A DNA stretch of 64,000 bases from Marinobacter sp. Its GTDB lineage: Bacteria > Pseudomonadota > Gammaproteobacteria > Pseudomonadales > Oleiphilaceae. The stretch spans positions 62,001 to 126,000 of the forward strand of contig JAGYIS010000010.1 in assembly GCA_018402255.1 (NCBI GenBank), read 5' to 3'. Under the pieces are notes generated by a model. That model saw only the letters and a program-made list of their open reading frames with translations. It did not search any database and was not told the origin of the DNA. Each line of letters begins with the position of its first letter. The first letter of the stretch is position 1. The position numbers were made by a program, and so were the translations under genes. This document shows, one piece after another, positions 17,606 through 25,257 of the stretch.

Positions 17606-18819
17606 GACTGGGACACATTTCTTTCAATCACAACAAGTAAACCTTCTCTAACAAGTTTCTTTAACAAGTCAATTTTCGAGTCAATCGTGAGAATTCCTGG
17701 AAGGTCTCTTGCTGTAAACACGTCGTCGCTTCCCGCAATAAATCTAATCGCGCCACCGGCCATTATTGGTGCTTCAATACAACCTGGATGCAAATCATCT
17801 GAAGAGGAGAGTCCGATGCCGGGAAACTGCAATCTAACGGTTTCACTAGTCTCGGTAATATTGCAAACACAACCTTTCCTTTTTAGAAGCTTGGTATCCA
17901 TATTCACCATACTTGAGGCTTCTAGATTCCTTATATGCCCACCCGGCAATGTTCTAAGTTGAGATACAAACTTTTCCCTAACTCTCTCCAACGATAATTT
18001 CTGTATGTAGGGAGATTCCGATTTTAAACTCAGAAGACCAAAAATCTTTTCGACATCTTCACTGTTTGGAGAGTTATCTGAGGGCCTTATTGACTCTCTC
18101 AACCTTGGTTCACTTTCAGCTATCACATCAACCATAGCAATAAGATAGTCCCTCCATCTCAATGGACGATAACCCATTGTTATATGGAGGGAGGACTGAC
18201 TTTTTGTAAAAGGCCCATGCAGCATCCCACGCGGCACATAAAGCAAATCTCCGGGTGAAAGAACATATTTGTAGCTGGGATCTTTTACGGTTTCTTGATC
18301 GATCAAATAGATCTGTCTATCTAATGGTAAATTTTCACGCTGATCATATAAGTGCCAATGCTTTTCTCCTTCAAGTTGCATGATAAATACATCGTGTGTA
18401 TCGAAATGAGGCAAAAATCCTCTACTGTTAGCAGGTGTAAGAAAGGCGTTGGCAGCAACCTTACTATTAGTCTCCTCCTCTATAGATCGAGCTATTTCCG
18501 CGACTTCTTTTGACAAATGGTCTGTTCCATTAAGTATTAATGTACACCCATCACCAAAAGAATCTATTGCCCAACGAAATGCATCCTTTCCAGATGCGTG
18601 GTGTGGAATCTGTTTATAATTTCCTCTGTGATTTACGCGAAGTATCCGCTCGAGCTTGCTTTCGTGACGCCATAACAACTCCTCAAAACCATCGATGCCA
18701 GGCAAATTTACAAATTTATTTTCTCCGCTTCGCGGGATATATAAAGGTTTCCTTTCATAATAATCACTGAAGAAAAGGTCAGCTGAAATTGGAGATAGTA
18801 TCTTTGAAAATTCGGTCAT
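17596..18819 (-). CDS. JmjC/cupin_4 2-oxoglutarate oxygenase, RiPP-associated
   Basis: The 407-residue protein has the JmjC iron triad HFD (H138, D140) and a distal His (GMLHGPF, H201) in a context (HFDTHDVFIMQLEGEKHW) typical of the ribosomal-oxygenase cupin_4 group that includes YcfD/RoxA and NO66. Those enzymes hydroxylate Arg or His in ribosomal proteins. Here the gene is sandwiched between a leader-peptide precursor (47 bases upstream) and a LanM-like gene (10-base overlap), so peptide hydroxylation during RiPP maturation is the natural inference. AT-rich like its neighbours. Confidence 0.75.
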   Translation of the reverse strand: MTEFSKILSPISADLFFSDYYERKPLYIPRSGENKFVNLPGIDGFEELLWRHESKLERILRVNHRGNYKQIPHHASGKDAFRWAIDSFGDGCTLILNGTDHLSKEVAEIARSIEEETNSKVAANAFLTPANSRGFLPHFDTHDVFIMQLEGEKHWHLYDQRENLPLDRQIYLIDQETVKDPSYKYVLSPGDLLYVPRGMLHGPFTKSQSSLHITMGYRPLRWRDYLIAMVDVIAESEPRLRESIRPSDNSPNSEDVEKIFGLLSLKSESPYIQKLSLERVREKFVSQLRTLPGGHIRNLEASSMVNMDTKLLKRKGCVCNITETSETVRLQFPGIGLSSSDDLHPGCIEAPIMAGGAIRFIAGSDDVFTARDLPGILTIDSKIDLLKKLVREGLLVVIERNVSQSCI

Positions 18820-18865
18820 TTTAGCACCAATAAAATAGCCAGCTGGAGGCTGGCGATTTTATAAT

Positions 18866-19162
18866 TTAGAACAATTCGAGTTGTATAGATAAGCGTTGCG
18901 CTGCCAATACATTCAGATCCTTTTCGCTTAATGATAGTGCTTGTGGCGGTGCGGGGATGACAAAATTTCTCGTATTCTCATCGTCCTCATGAAACACAAT
19001 ATTTGCTTTCATATTTTTGGGCATGCTCAAGCCTTCGGCAGCGAGTGTGCCTTTAGGGTCTGAAAGCAACTTCTTTTTAAACGATGGATCTGTCCACGCT
19101 TTGACGGTTATTTTTGTCATCAATTCATGACGCTTTCTTGCTTCATCGGATTGTAGTGCCAT
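18866..19162 (-). CDS. Nitrile-hydratase-like leader peptide (NHLP) RiPP precursor
   Basis: The 98-residue protein reads like a proteusin-type leader: KAWTDPSFKKKLLSDPKGTL (residues 21-40) is the nitrile-hydratase alpha-like signature, followed by LSMPKNMKANIVFHEDDENT and VIPAPP. The end LSLSEKDLNVLAA (76-88) aligns with the usual LSDEELEAVAGG cleavage region, but AA replaces GG. The remaining tail QRLSIQLELF has one Ser and no Cys or Thr. A good GGAGAA precedes the ATG. It is the first gene of the cluster. If cleaved at the expected place, the product would be about ten residues. Confidence 0.75.
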   Translation of the reverse strand: MALQSDEARKRHELMTKITVKAWTDPSFKKKLLSDPKGTLAAEGLSMPKNMKANIVFHEDDENTRNFVIPAPPQALSLSEKDLNVLAAQRLSIQLELF

Positions 19163-19228
19163 GGTGGCTTTCTCCAGTTTTGAGTAGAATCCCTATACAA
19201 CCGAATTAGAGTCGCGTCTAAAAGACTA

Positions 19229-19282
19229 GCAGAAATTTTGCAGGTGTCTTCGATATTGCAGAAATTTTCCCGCTTCGATATT
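19229..19282. promoter_or_regulatory. Tandem direct repeat upstream of the RiPP precursor
   Basis: Two adjacent units share GCAGAAATTTT and CTTCGATATT, separated by eight bases in the first (19229-19257) and four in the second (19258-19282). They lie 67 bases upstream of the precursor start, where an operator would be expected. No regulator gene is adjacent. Confidence 0.4.
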
Positions 19283-19470
19283 TCTGCCTCTGAGTCTTTA
19301 ATGAACCATTCTATTGGCATATAAAACAGAAGCTTAGCGCGGCCCGACTACCTTTTCGTGTAATCGTTTGACGTCTGTGATTTGCTCCACCGGTGCTACT
19401 ATATGAATAGTCAGCAATTGGCCTGGACTCTCTCAAGGGAAGAGAGGTTTCGAATGTCCGCTTTTGTTTA

Positions 19471-19830
19471 TTAACGAACCCTTGGCAAGTCATCCCAACG
19501 CGCCGTATACGCCGGCGACAAATGCCCCCGCTGCATAGCATAGGCAGCAGGCCCCGCCTTTCTGGTCAAGTAGACCGTAGCCCTGACTTTTCGGTTAATG
19601 GCATCCATCACCGCCATCAGGCGTTCCGGTCTGCCGTTGTCTGGCGATCCTCTTGAACCCCCGCTTCTCCCACCAATTCACCCAGCATCTCGCTGGCCTT
19701 GGCGTAATCCAATCCTCCACAATACATAGGTCGAAGCAGGTTCAGGGCCTGCTGCACAATAACCCGGGAGTCCTGGCTGGGCTGAATGACCTTCACGCCA
19801 AGCAGAATGCAGTAGATGCTTTACACCGCA
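19471..19830 (-). pseudogene. umuC: umuC 3'-terminal remnant (DNA polymerase V subunit)
   Basis: Reading right to left, one frame gives GVKVIQPSQDSRVIVQQAL...YAKASEMLGELV and, after a one-base shift near 19630, another gives ERLMAVMDAINRK...MQRGHLSPAYTARWDDLPRVR and a TAA at 19471. These match the last 110 or so residues of UmuC (E. coli: LTPTQDSR, KAGVMLGDF, MTVMDTLN, LSPRYTTR). The catalytic polymerase domain and any umuD are missing, and stops occur upstream. It is a decayed fragment, probably left after a rearrangement. Confidence 0.7.
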
Positions 19831-19945
19831 TACTGTTTAAATATACAGGCTTCTGCCAAGATAATTTCAGCGGGTCAACCCATCATTGGGCACTATGCCC
19901 TATACTCGGAATAGTGCAGCTGCCAGGAAGGCGGGAGGAATCTGT

Positions 19946-20104
19946 ATGAAGAGCGTAATACTGATGTTTGTTGGCGGCTTGCTGGGCGGCCTGATTGGGC
20001 CGGTGACGGCGCTGGTGGGTGTGACAGCCGGTTACGTGGTTGGACGCGCCCTGACACATTCGGTTGCCCCTAAACCGAGTGAGGAACAGTCGCCCTGTCG
20101 TTAG
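19946..20104 (+). CDS. Small Gly-rich membrane protein, 52 aa
   Basis: The ATG at 19946 follows GGAGGA and opens a 52-residue frame with one long hydrophobic, Gly-rich segment (about residues 3-40, FVGGLLGGLIGPVTALVG), then a short hydrophilic tail. It could form one long or two short membrane helices. The function is unknown; it lies between the umuC remnant and the DUF3297 gene. Confidence 0.55.
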   Translation: MKSVILMFVGGLLGGLIGPVTALVGVTAGYVVGRALTHSVAPKPSEEQSPCR

Positions 20105-20213
20105 CATCCGCCAGCTACCTGTTGCCCTGTTGCCGGCAACGACAGAGATGTCTTGAGCACCAAAACCATATTGCCTAGAATGGCGCTCTTTTCATTTAAT
20201 GCAGGTCACTAGC

Positions 20214-20462
20214 ATGAGCGATACTAAATCGATGCCAGCCTTACCGGATCGACTTTCAAGAAACCCCAATAGCCCGCACCACGTAGCAGAAGTTTTCGAG
20301 CACGATATTGGTATTCTGCTCAATGGCAAAGAGCGCACCAATGTAGAGGAATACTGCATCAGTGAAGGTTGGATAAAAATCGCCTCGCCCAAAGCGCTGG
20401 ATCGTCGCGGACAGCCGCTTCTGATGACTCTGAAAGGAAAGGTTCAAGCCTACTACGATTAA
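20214..20462 (+). CDS. DUF3297 family protein
   Basis: The 82-residue product from ATG 20214 contains the strongly conserved DUF3297 blocks SPHHVAEVFEHDIGI, GKERTNVEEYCISEGW and ALDRRGQPLLMTLKG. It is a small soluble protein of unknown function that is widespread in proteobacteria. It is the last host gene before the left attachment site of the island. Confidence 0.85.
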   Translation: MSDTKSMPALPDRLSRNPNSPHHVAEVFEHDIGILLNGKERTNVEEYCISEGWIKIASPKALDRRGQPLLMTLKGKVQAYYD

Positions 20463-20568
20463 ACAGGAAGATTTGTTTCATCGCCTGATCGAGGCCTTTT
20501 GGGTTTATCTGGATATTTTTTGCATGAGAAACCCGGCCAAATTCAGGCGAGTTAGTCTATTGAAATTC

Positions 20569-20622
20569 AGGGTAAAAATGGAGGCGCGGGTCGGAATCGA
20601 ACCGGCGTACACGGAGTTGCAG
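20569..20622. repeat. Left attachment site (partial tRNA-Cys 3' end)
   Basis: This 54-bp sequence is identical to 57059-57112 and includes the T arm, acceptor 3' strand and CCA of tRNA-Cys, but it then diverges (GGACGAGC) before the anticodon loop is complete. It is therefore not a functional tRNA gene. It marks the left end of the island, 106 bases after the DUF3297 stop. Confidence 0.85.
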
Positions 20623-20955
20623 GACGAGCTTTCTGATAATTTTTTATTGTTTAAATACAAAAGGTTACTGGATATTCTTACAAGTGAAACTACGCCCATT
20701 GAATTTCCATAAAAACGTTTTCGCTCAATAAGTTGCATTATTATTTTTTGGGTGCAGATTTGAATTTCCATGGCTGAGACTCACGTTCATAGTTAACCCG
20801 CGTTTTGACACTCTCAGCTTCTCGTGTGGTAGTTGATCACGACGATGTCGCTCGGGCCGAAGTGGAAATGCTTGAAACGGGGCATCCAAAAGACTAATCG
20901 TCCGATTGACTGATCGAACCAAACCCAGGATGCAGATTTCGAGGTTTTTCTGAAG

Positions 20956-21018
20956 GCTTAACACCGGCGGTAATGGGGAGCACTGCGTAGTAAAGGTCCT
21001 ATTGCCCCCTTGTTATCG
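20956..21018 (-). repeat. attC-like site after HEPN gene
   Basis: Read on the minus strand, the site starts immediately after the TGA of the HEPN gene with CGATAAC and ends GTTAAGC, a full match to the GTTRRRY box. The two ends are imperfect inverted repeats (TAACA..GG.GG.AAT.GG) around a centre related to the sites near 16050 and 22750 (GGAGC...GCG...AAA). Its 63-bp length is within the integron attC range. No integrase of the IntI type is in the window. Confidence 0.35.
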
Positions 21019-21783
21019 TCATTTTGATCCCGTGGCCGCCCAGGTCTTTAAAAGATTTGCCATCTCCGCAACATTTGGGAATACCAAAAATCCGGCGTGA
21101 ACGGACTCATAGGTTACTGGATCTATGCTGTTTGGATGCCCCGCATCATTCCTTACCGCTCGAATCTGTTGGGTAAACGCAGCCCAATATGCCTCAAACT
21201 TTTCTCGTAATTCCGGGTCCAGCTTGGCCTTCTTCTCATCCACATAACTCTTTAGACCACCCAAGACCTTTTTTACTCGCCAGTCCTCAAGTTGGCTACG
21301 GTGAGGTTCGCCCTCGCGGACGATTTTTTGAACAATAGCGTCGCGCACATCCAGAACCAATCTTTCGCTAGCGCCGCCTAGCATAACCGCAGCCGCCTTG
21401 TAGTGGCCGTTCACGTAACAGTCCAAGGCTTCACTAATATAAGCTTCAGCAACCGGTGGAAGACTGCTGTTCCGCTTGAGGTACTCTTTGTAACCTTGCG
21501 GATTGCCCGGGTCTCGGCTCAGTTGCTCAAGCGCCGAACTCCCACGCGAAGTGACATGGCAGAATGGGGGGTTTGCATTCGCAAGATCTTGCCCCCAAGC
21601 GAGATACCCCGTAGTAAACAATCGGTGAAATTCGGCCAAAACCAATCGTTCCTGACCAACGTCACGGGGGAGTTCCAGACGCTCTTTAACTGCCCTCAAA
21701 ATCGAAACAGTTTGAAGATTGCCATTTTTTTGCTCATCGATGACGTTAAGCAAAGCTTCTCGAATTTGGTCTGGTGTCAGCAC
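21019..21783 (-). CDS. HEPN-like protein, partner of DUF6602 gene
   Basis: The 254-residue protein is mostly helical and has RNDAGH at residues 211-216, which fits the Rx4-6H active motif of HEPN ribonucleases. The segment GHYKAAAVMLGGASERLVLDV upstream of it is typical of DUF4145-like HEPN folds. The start is GTG behind an AGGGGA purine run. It lies 39 bases after the DUF6602 gene on the same strand, so the two are probably one operon. A toxin or effector RNase is inferred, not shown. Confidence 0.6.
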   Translation of the reverse strand: MLTPDQIREALLNVIDEQKNGNLQTVSILRAVKERLELPRDVGQERLVLAEFHRLFTTGYLAWGQDLANANPPFCHVTSRGSSALEQLSRDPGNPQGYKEYLKRNSSLPPVAEAYISEALDCYVNGHYKAAAVMLGGASERLVLDVRDAIVQKIVREGEPHRSQLEDWRVKKVLGGLKSYVDEKKAKLDPELREKFEAYWAAFTQQIRAVRNDAGHPNSIDPVTYESVHAGFLVFPNVAEMANLLKTWAATGSK

Positions 21784-21822
21784 TCTTTCCCCTATCCTGC
21801 AACACGTTGTTCGAACTCAACT

Positions 21823-22701
21823 TCACCGGAGCTTGGTGAAAGAAATCTCTCCGAGATTCTTGTCATGTGGCCTACCGGATGGGAACGCTGTGAACCCGGG
21901 GCGCCGAACTGTTCGACGTGAATCATCGTAGTACACACTCAAAATGCCGGTAAGTAAAAATTGAAGACCTAAATGCGATTCGTTCGGTTGGTGATTGAAA
22001 CCCACGTACTCTGCTGCTTTTGATTGATTGTTGGGTCTTCTCTTGAAGATACTCCACTCGTCTAGGGCGCCGATATATCCGATGAGTTGATCAAATGTAA
22101 CGTCAGCCTTAAATGCATAAGCTTCCTGAACTTTCTGAAATATCCAAACAAGGTTATCCGTTCTTTTCTTATCGATCTTGGACTTGACTGAAACCAGAGC
22201 AAGAAAAGGCCCTCGTACCTTGTCATCTATGTCATTGGATCGAAGCGTTTGGCAAAGGCTCGCTGCATCAAATAGTTCACCACACTCGTGCAATACATCG
22301 TCATCATTCAGGTGCTTCTTTATCGAGATGACAGCGACTACTCCCTCAGGAGGAACAATTACGCTATTCCCAAATCGCTGAAACACTGGGTACGCGGCAG
22401 AATCGTAGACAATGATGTCCAGTTGCCCAGAATTCCGATCTTGATCATTGCTACGCTCTCGGCCAGTTTCACCCGTCTTAACCGCAGGCCTGAGAATAAA
22501 GCCGGTGAGGACCTCCAGATCACGCGGTAAGAATTGCTGCAAGTACTCGCGGACAAGATCTTCTACGTATCGCCCGTCTTCGCCTGGGTGAGCGGCGCCA
22601 TCGACTCGCTCTGAAGGTATGAGCTTTTCGAACTGGCGATAGGTTCTAACAAGCGCATCGACCTCATCGGACCAATAATTCTGAATGCGTTCGCCGTCCA
22701 C
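21823..22701 (-). CDS. DUF6602-like putative nuclease
   Basis: This 292-residue protein contains GQLDIIVYD (D95), PPEGVVAVISIKK (E119, K128/K129), a PD-(D/E)XK-like arrangement found in DUF6602 proteins. The usual ExK is replaced by SIKK, so the catalytic acid may be Glu119 or activity may be lost. The start is GTG with AAGGAG upstream. It precedes the HEPN gene by 39 bases. Nuclease plus HEPN pairs are a common layout for defence modules, but I do not know this pair as a named system. Confidence 0.6.
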   Translation of the reverse strand: MDGERIQNYWSDEVDALVRTYRQFEKLIPSERVDGAAHPGEDGRYVEDLVREYLQQFLPRDLEVLTGFILRPAVKTGETGRERSNDQDRNSGQLDIIVYDSAAYPVFQRFGNSVIVPPEGVVAVISIKKHLNDDDVLHECGELFDAASLCQTLRSNDIDDKVRGPFLALVSVKSKIDKKRTDNLVWIFQKVQEAYAFKADVTFDQLIGYIGALDEWSIFKRRPNNQSKAAEYVGFNHQPNESHLGLQFLLTGILSVYYDDSRRTVRRPGFTAFPSGRPHDKNLGEISFTKLR

Positions 22702-22717
22702 AAATCGTCTCCTTGAG

Positions 22718-22792
22718 TTCTAACGCCAGACTCTCGCGCCGGTTTGGAGCTGCGCAGCTGCGGAAAACCGGTTGCTGTGTAGCCGACTCTTA
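22718..22792 (-). repeat. attC-like palindromic spacer
   Basis: Downstream of the Mrr-like gene stop, the minus strand has CCGGTTT...AAACCGG arms around a self-complementary AGCTGCGCAGCT and ends CTGGCGTTAGAA, close to a cassette R' box (GTTRRRY, last base differs). Its centre resembles those of the sites near 16050 and 20975. Only partial symmetry of the outer arms is visible, so the assignment is weak. Confidence 0.25.
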
Positions 22793-23701
22793 AGTTCTCT
22801 TCGCAAGCAGCCAATCGATCAAGCCTGCATTTATAACCAAGTCAGCTACCCTTGAAATATCCCACACAGCAACCCTTGGATCATCTATGTCCAGCTTTTC
22901 AAGATTTCCTGAAAATGTGTGGAAGACGAAATACATCTCATCGTACTGATGGTGTTGGTTGAATATTTCGCGGTAGCTTTGGATTTGATTTGCTGTTGTA
23001 GTGGATTTCACCTGAACGAACGCGCGCTTCTGCGTAACAGGGGAAAAAACATCAAGATCGATATCCTTTTCTGTCTTTCCTAGCACTGATATTCTCTGCC
23101 AACCGGACTGGGAAAAAATCAGGTCAATGAGTAGTTCAAAGTCATTCCACCACAGCCCTTTGATAAGGTTTTCAATATTGAGTTTCAAGGCTACCAATGC
23201 TTCTTTCGTTGACTGAATTTCAGGCTGGACCTCGCCGTTAATTTTTCTTAGCAGATACTCTGGAAGCTCGACCCCGCAAATAGTGCCACGATACCCCTGA
23301 ACTTTTGTGATTCTGCCATCGATATTTTCGATGGAAAGCGGGCTTCCGTTCTTATCGCAACAACTCCAGGAACCAATGACATTTCTGATTCTGCTGCCAT
23401 CTTCGAGTTCGTAAACTTTTTTATGAGCATGGCACCAATACATCTTTCTCTGGTAAAACGTGATCCAGATATCAGATTCTGAAAGCTCATAGAAATCACG
23501 AATCTGATTCAAGTCTCTGCTTGCCGCACCTTTATTCCCACTTCTAGCAGAAAGCCAAAAGTTGCGAACGGTATCCCAGTCTCCGCTCAACGATTCCTGA
23601 TGATGGGGGCTTTCGTACCCGAGCCTAAGCGCCTGCTGCTCTTCTATGCAGTCGCGTTCCCATTTCCCTCCATCACCTAGTTTTATGTATCTAATCTTCA
23701 C
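22790..23701 (-). CDS. Mrr-like restriction endonuclease
   Basis: The C-terminal half has the Mrr-cat PD-(D/E)XK order: helix acid in FELLIDLIF (E189), KDIDLDVF (D215/D217) and FVQVKS (Q230, K232), that is D...QxK. The N-terminal 150 residues contain Cys/His pairs (WCHAHKK, SCCDKNG) and may recognise modified DNA, but I cannot name the domain. The start is GTG behind GGGAG. It probably cleaves foreign or modified DNA. The next gene upstream starts 90 bases away on the same strand. Confidence 0.65.
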   Translation of the reverse strand: MKIRYIKLGDGGKWERDCIEEQQALRLGYESPHHQESLSGDWDTVRNFWLSARSGNKGAASRDLNQIRDFYELSESDIWITFYQRKMYWCHAHKKVYELEDGSRIRNVIGSWSCCDKNGSPLSIENIDGRITKVQGYRGTICGVELPEYLLRKINGEVQPEIQSTKEALVALKLNIENLIKGLWWNDFELLIDLIFSQSGWQRISVLGKTEKDIDLDVFSPVTQKRAFVQVKSTTTANQIQSYREIFNQHHQYDEMYFVFHTFSGNLEKLDIDDPRVAVWDISRVADLVINAGLIDWLLAKRT

Positions 23702-23791
23702 GGGACTCCCAAGAGATTAACGCAGACCACACATGTGTCATTTATAGCGCGAACCCGCATAAAAGACATTTATGTTGCGCGTATTTTACGT

Positions 23792-24655
23792 CTATCCACG
23801 GTATGGCGTTTTTGAAAAGCGTCTACGAAATAGGTTTTTAGTGACCTGCATGTATACATGAAGCGAGTCAGCAGCCAACTGCCTCTCTTTGCATGGCCCA
23901 ATATAAACCTCCGAAACTGGTAGGTACCCATCTGCATCCCTTTCCAATTTAACCTCATAGTACGGCAACAAAACCCCATCCCTTGTTCGCCATTGGGATT
24001 GCTGATCTGTCCAGGGAAATGGACCTCCGATGAGACGCCACTCCTGCTCCTCGACAAAAGATGAGTGCTTCATTGTTGAGCCTATCTTGAGGAAGCGGCC
24101 ATAAAACTTGCTTTCGTGCTCAATGACATCATAGTCGTCTCTGCCATTTTGAGAGTTAAAGTAGTCAACTGCCCCGTCAATTACCTCACCAATAACCCTT
24201 TCCTTCTCGGAGTTATCATAGACGCACTTTTCCAGCCTAAAATTGGAAGTGCTACATAGCTCTTGGAGAGCCGATTTATTAAATCCAATTGAATAGCCCC
24301 CTAGCCCACAATATCCACGCCATTGGCTTAGCTGGTCAGGATTCTCAGTCATGGAAAAAATAAATGTTCGCGCTCCATTGCTTGAGTACAACGTGTTCTC
24401 CATGACTGAATAAAACTTTGCTAATTGGGTAGAAGCAGAAACTTTTCTTCGTTTGATCAGCTCAAGAGCGATATCAACCGCATGCCCGAACTCTTTCGAG
24501 TCGTTCATGTATTGAATCTGCGTCACCCATAGCGAATCACTATCAAGGATTCCTTTCAGGCCCTCAACACCAGTGTAGTGATAAAGTCGTTCGTGTTTTT
24601 CTGCCCGCTCAGCCTCTAGTTGGGTGGCTCCCAATTCTTCTTCAAAAAAGCTCAT
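23792..24655 (-). CDS. DUF2971 domain protein
   Basis: The 287-residue protein shows the DUF2971 pattern: LYHYTGVEGLKGILDSDSLW at the start, then QYMNDSKEFGHA, FIFSMTENPDQLSQWRGYC, GYSIGF and EEQEWRL. These features recall ADP-ribosyltransferase-like or nucleotide-binding folds, and DUF2971 genes are frequent in defence islands, but activity is unproven. ATG 24655 is chosen over a TTG two codons earlier. It overlaps the end of the upstream nuclease-like gene by 14 bases, so they are translated together. Confidence 0.7.
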   Translation of the reverse strand: MSFFEEELGATQLEAERAEKHERLYHYTGVEGLKGILDSDSLWVTQIQYMNDSKEFGHAVDIALELIKRRKVSASTQLAKFYSVMENTLYSSNGARTFIFSMTENPDQLSQWRGYCGLGGYSIGFNKSALQELCSTSNFRLEKCVYDNSEKERVIGEVIDGAVDYFNSQNGRDDYDVIEHESKFYGRFLKIGSTMKHSSFVEEQEWRLIGGPFPWTDQQSQWRTRDGVLLPYYEVKLERDADGYLPVSEVYIGPCKERQLAADSLHVYMQVTKNLFRRRFSKTPYRG

Positions 24656-25163
24656 CGTCAATAGGACTCTCTAAATGATGTAACGCAGAGCGCACCGGTG
24701 TGACCAGCCGTGAGAAATCCGTCTCGATATACTTCTTGAATCGGTCATGGCAGTGCTCTGTATATTCGCCTGTTTCCTTATTCTTGCGCTTCCCATTGAA
24801 CCATATCGAGCGTTTCCCCTGGTTTTTTCCGGTGCGATTCTGGACGGACTCCTGAACAAACTCTTCTGAGGTCATTATCCAGAAAGTCTCCAAGCGTTCT
24901 GAGTAAAAAACGAACCAATAATTATCTCGGACTTCGTGTGTGAGCGCGGCAAACAACGCTGCATCTCCCATCTTGACGTTGTGGGATCTCGCCTTGATTT
25001 GGACCTCTATAAAAGTACCGTCGGGTCGACGAATAACCGCATCAATGCCATTGTCATCGATTAGCGGCATGTAGACGTCGATGCCTTCTTTAAGCATTAA
25101 GCCGGCCACCCAATACTCGATGCGTTTTCCAAAACCGGCTGAATGTCTAAACGTGATACTCAT
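24642..25163 (-). CDS. PD-(D/E)XK nuclease-like protein (DUF4365-like)
   Basis: The 173-residue product begins with a helix containing Glu16 and has GIDAVIRR (D41) and FIEVQIKAR (E53, Q55, K57), the D...ExQxK pattern of small PD-(D/E)XK folds similar to DUF4365. It overlaps the DUF2971 gene by 14 bases, which suggests a two-gene module in which this protein is the nuclease or DNA-binding half. The fold is well supported by motif spacing; target and system are unknown. Confidence 0.65.
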   Translation of the reverse strand: MSITFRHSAGFGKRIEYWVAGLMLKEGIDVYMPLIDDNGIDAVIRRPDGTFIEVQIKARSHNVKMGDAALFAALTHEVRDNYWFVFYSERLETFWIMTSEEFVQESVQNRTGKNQGKRSIWFNGKRKNKETGEYTEHCHDRFKKYIETDFSRLVTPVRSALHHLESPIDDELF

Positions 25164-25257
25164 AGAATTTAGCGCCGTTGTTTAGCGGTGACCATGTAGC
25201 GCAGCGAAATGGGCGTCTGGTGGAGAGCCAGAGGCCCGGAACGCACCACCACATTGG

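Noticed and set aside
19120..19320. A 66-residue minus-strand frame overlapping the start of the NHLP precursor
   Set aside because: It overlaps the precursor ribosome site and the tandem repeat, lacks its own ribosome site and resembles no known family; a promoter region is more likely.
20581..20640. A second tRNA-Cys gene at the left island end
   Set aside because: Only the 3' portion is present; the anticodon arm and 5' half are missing.
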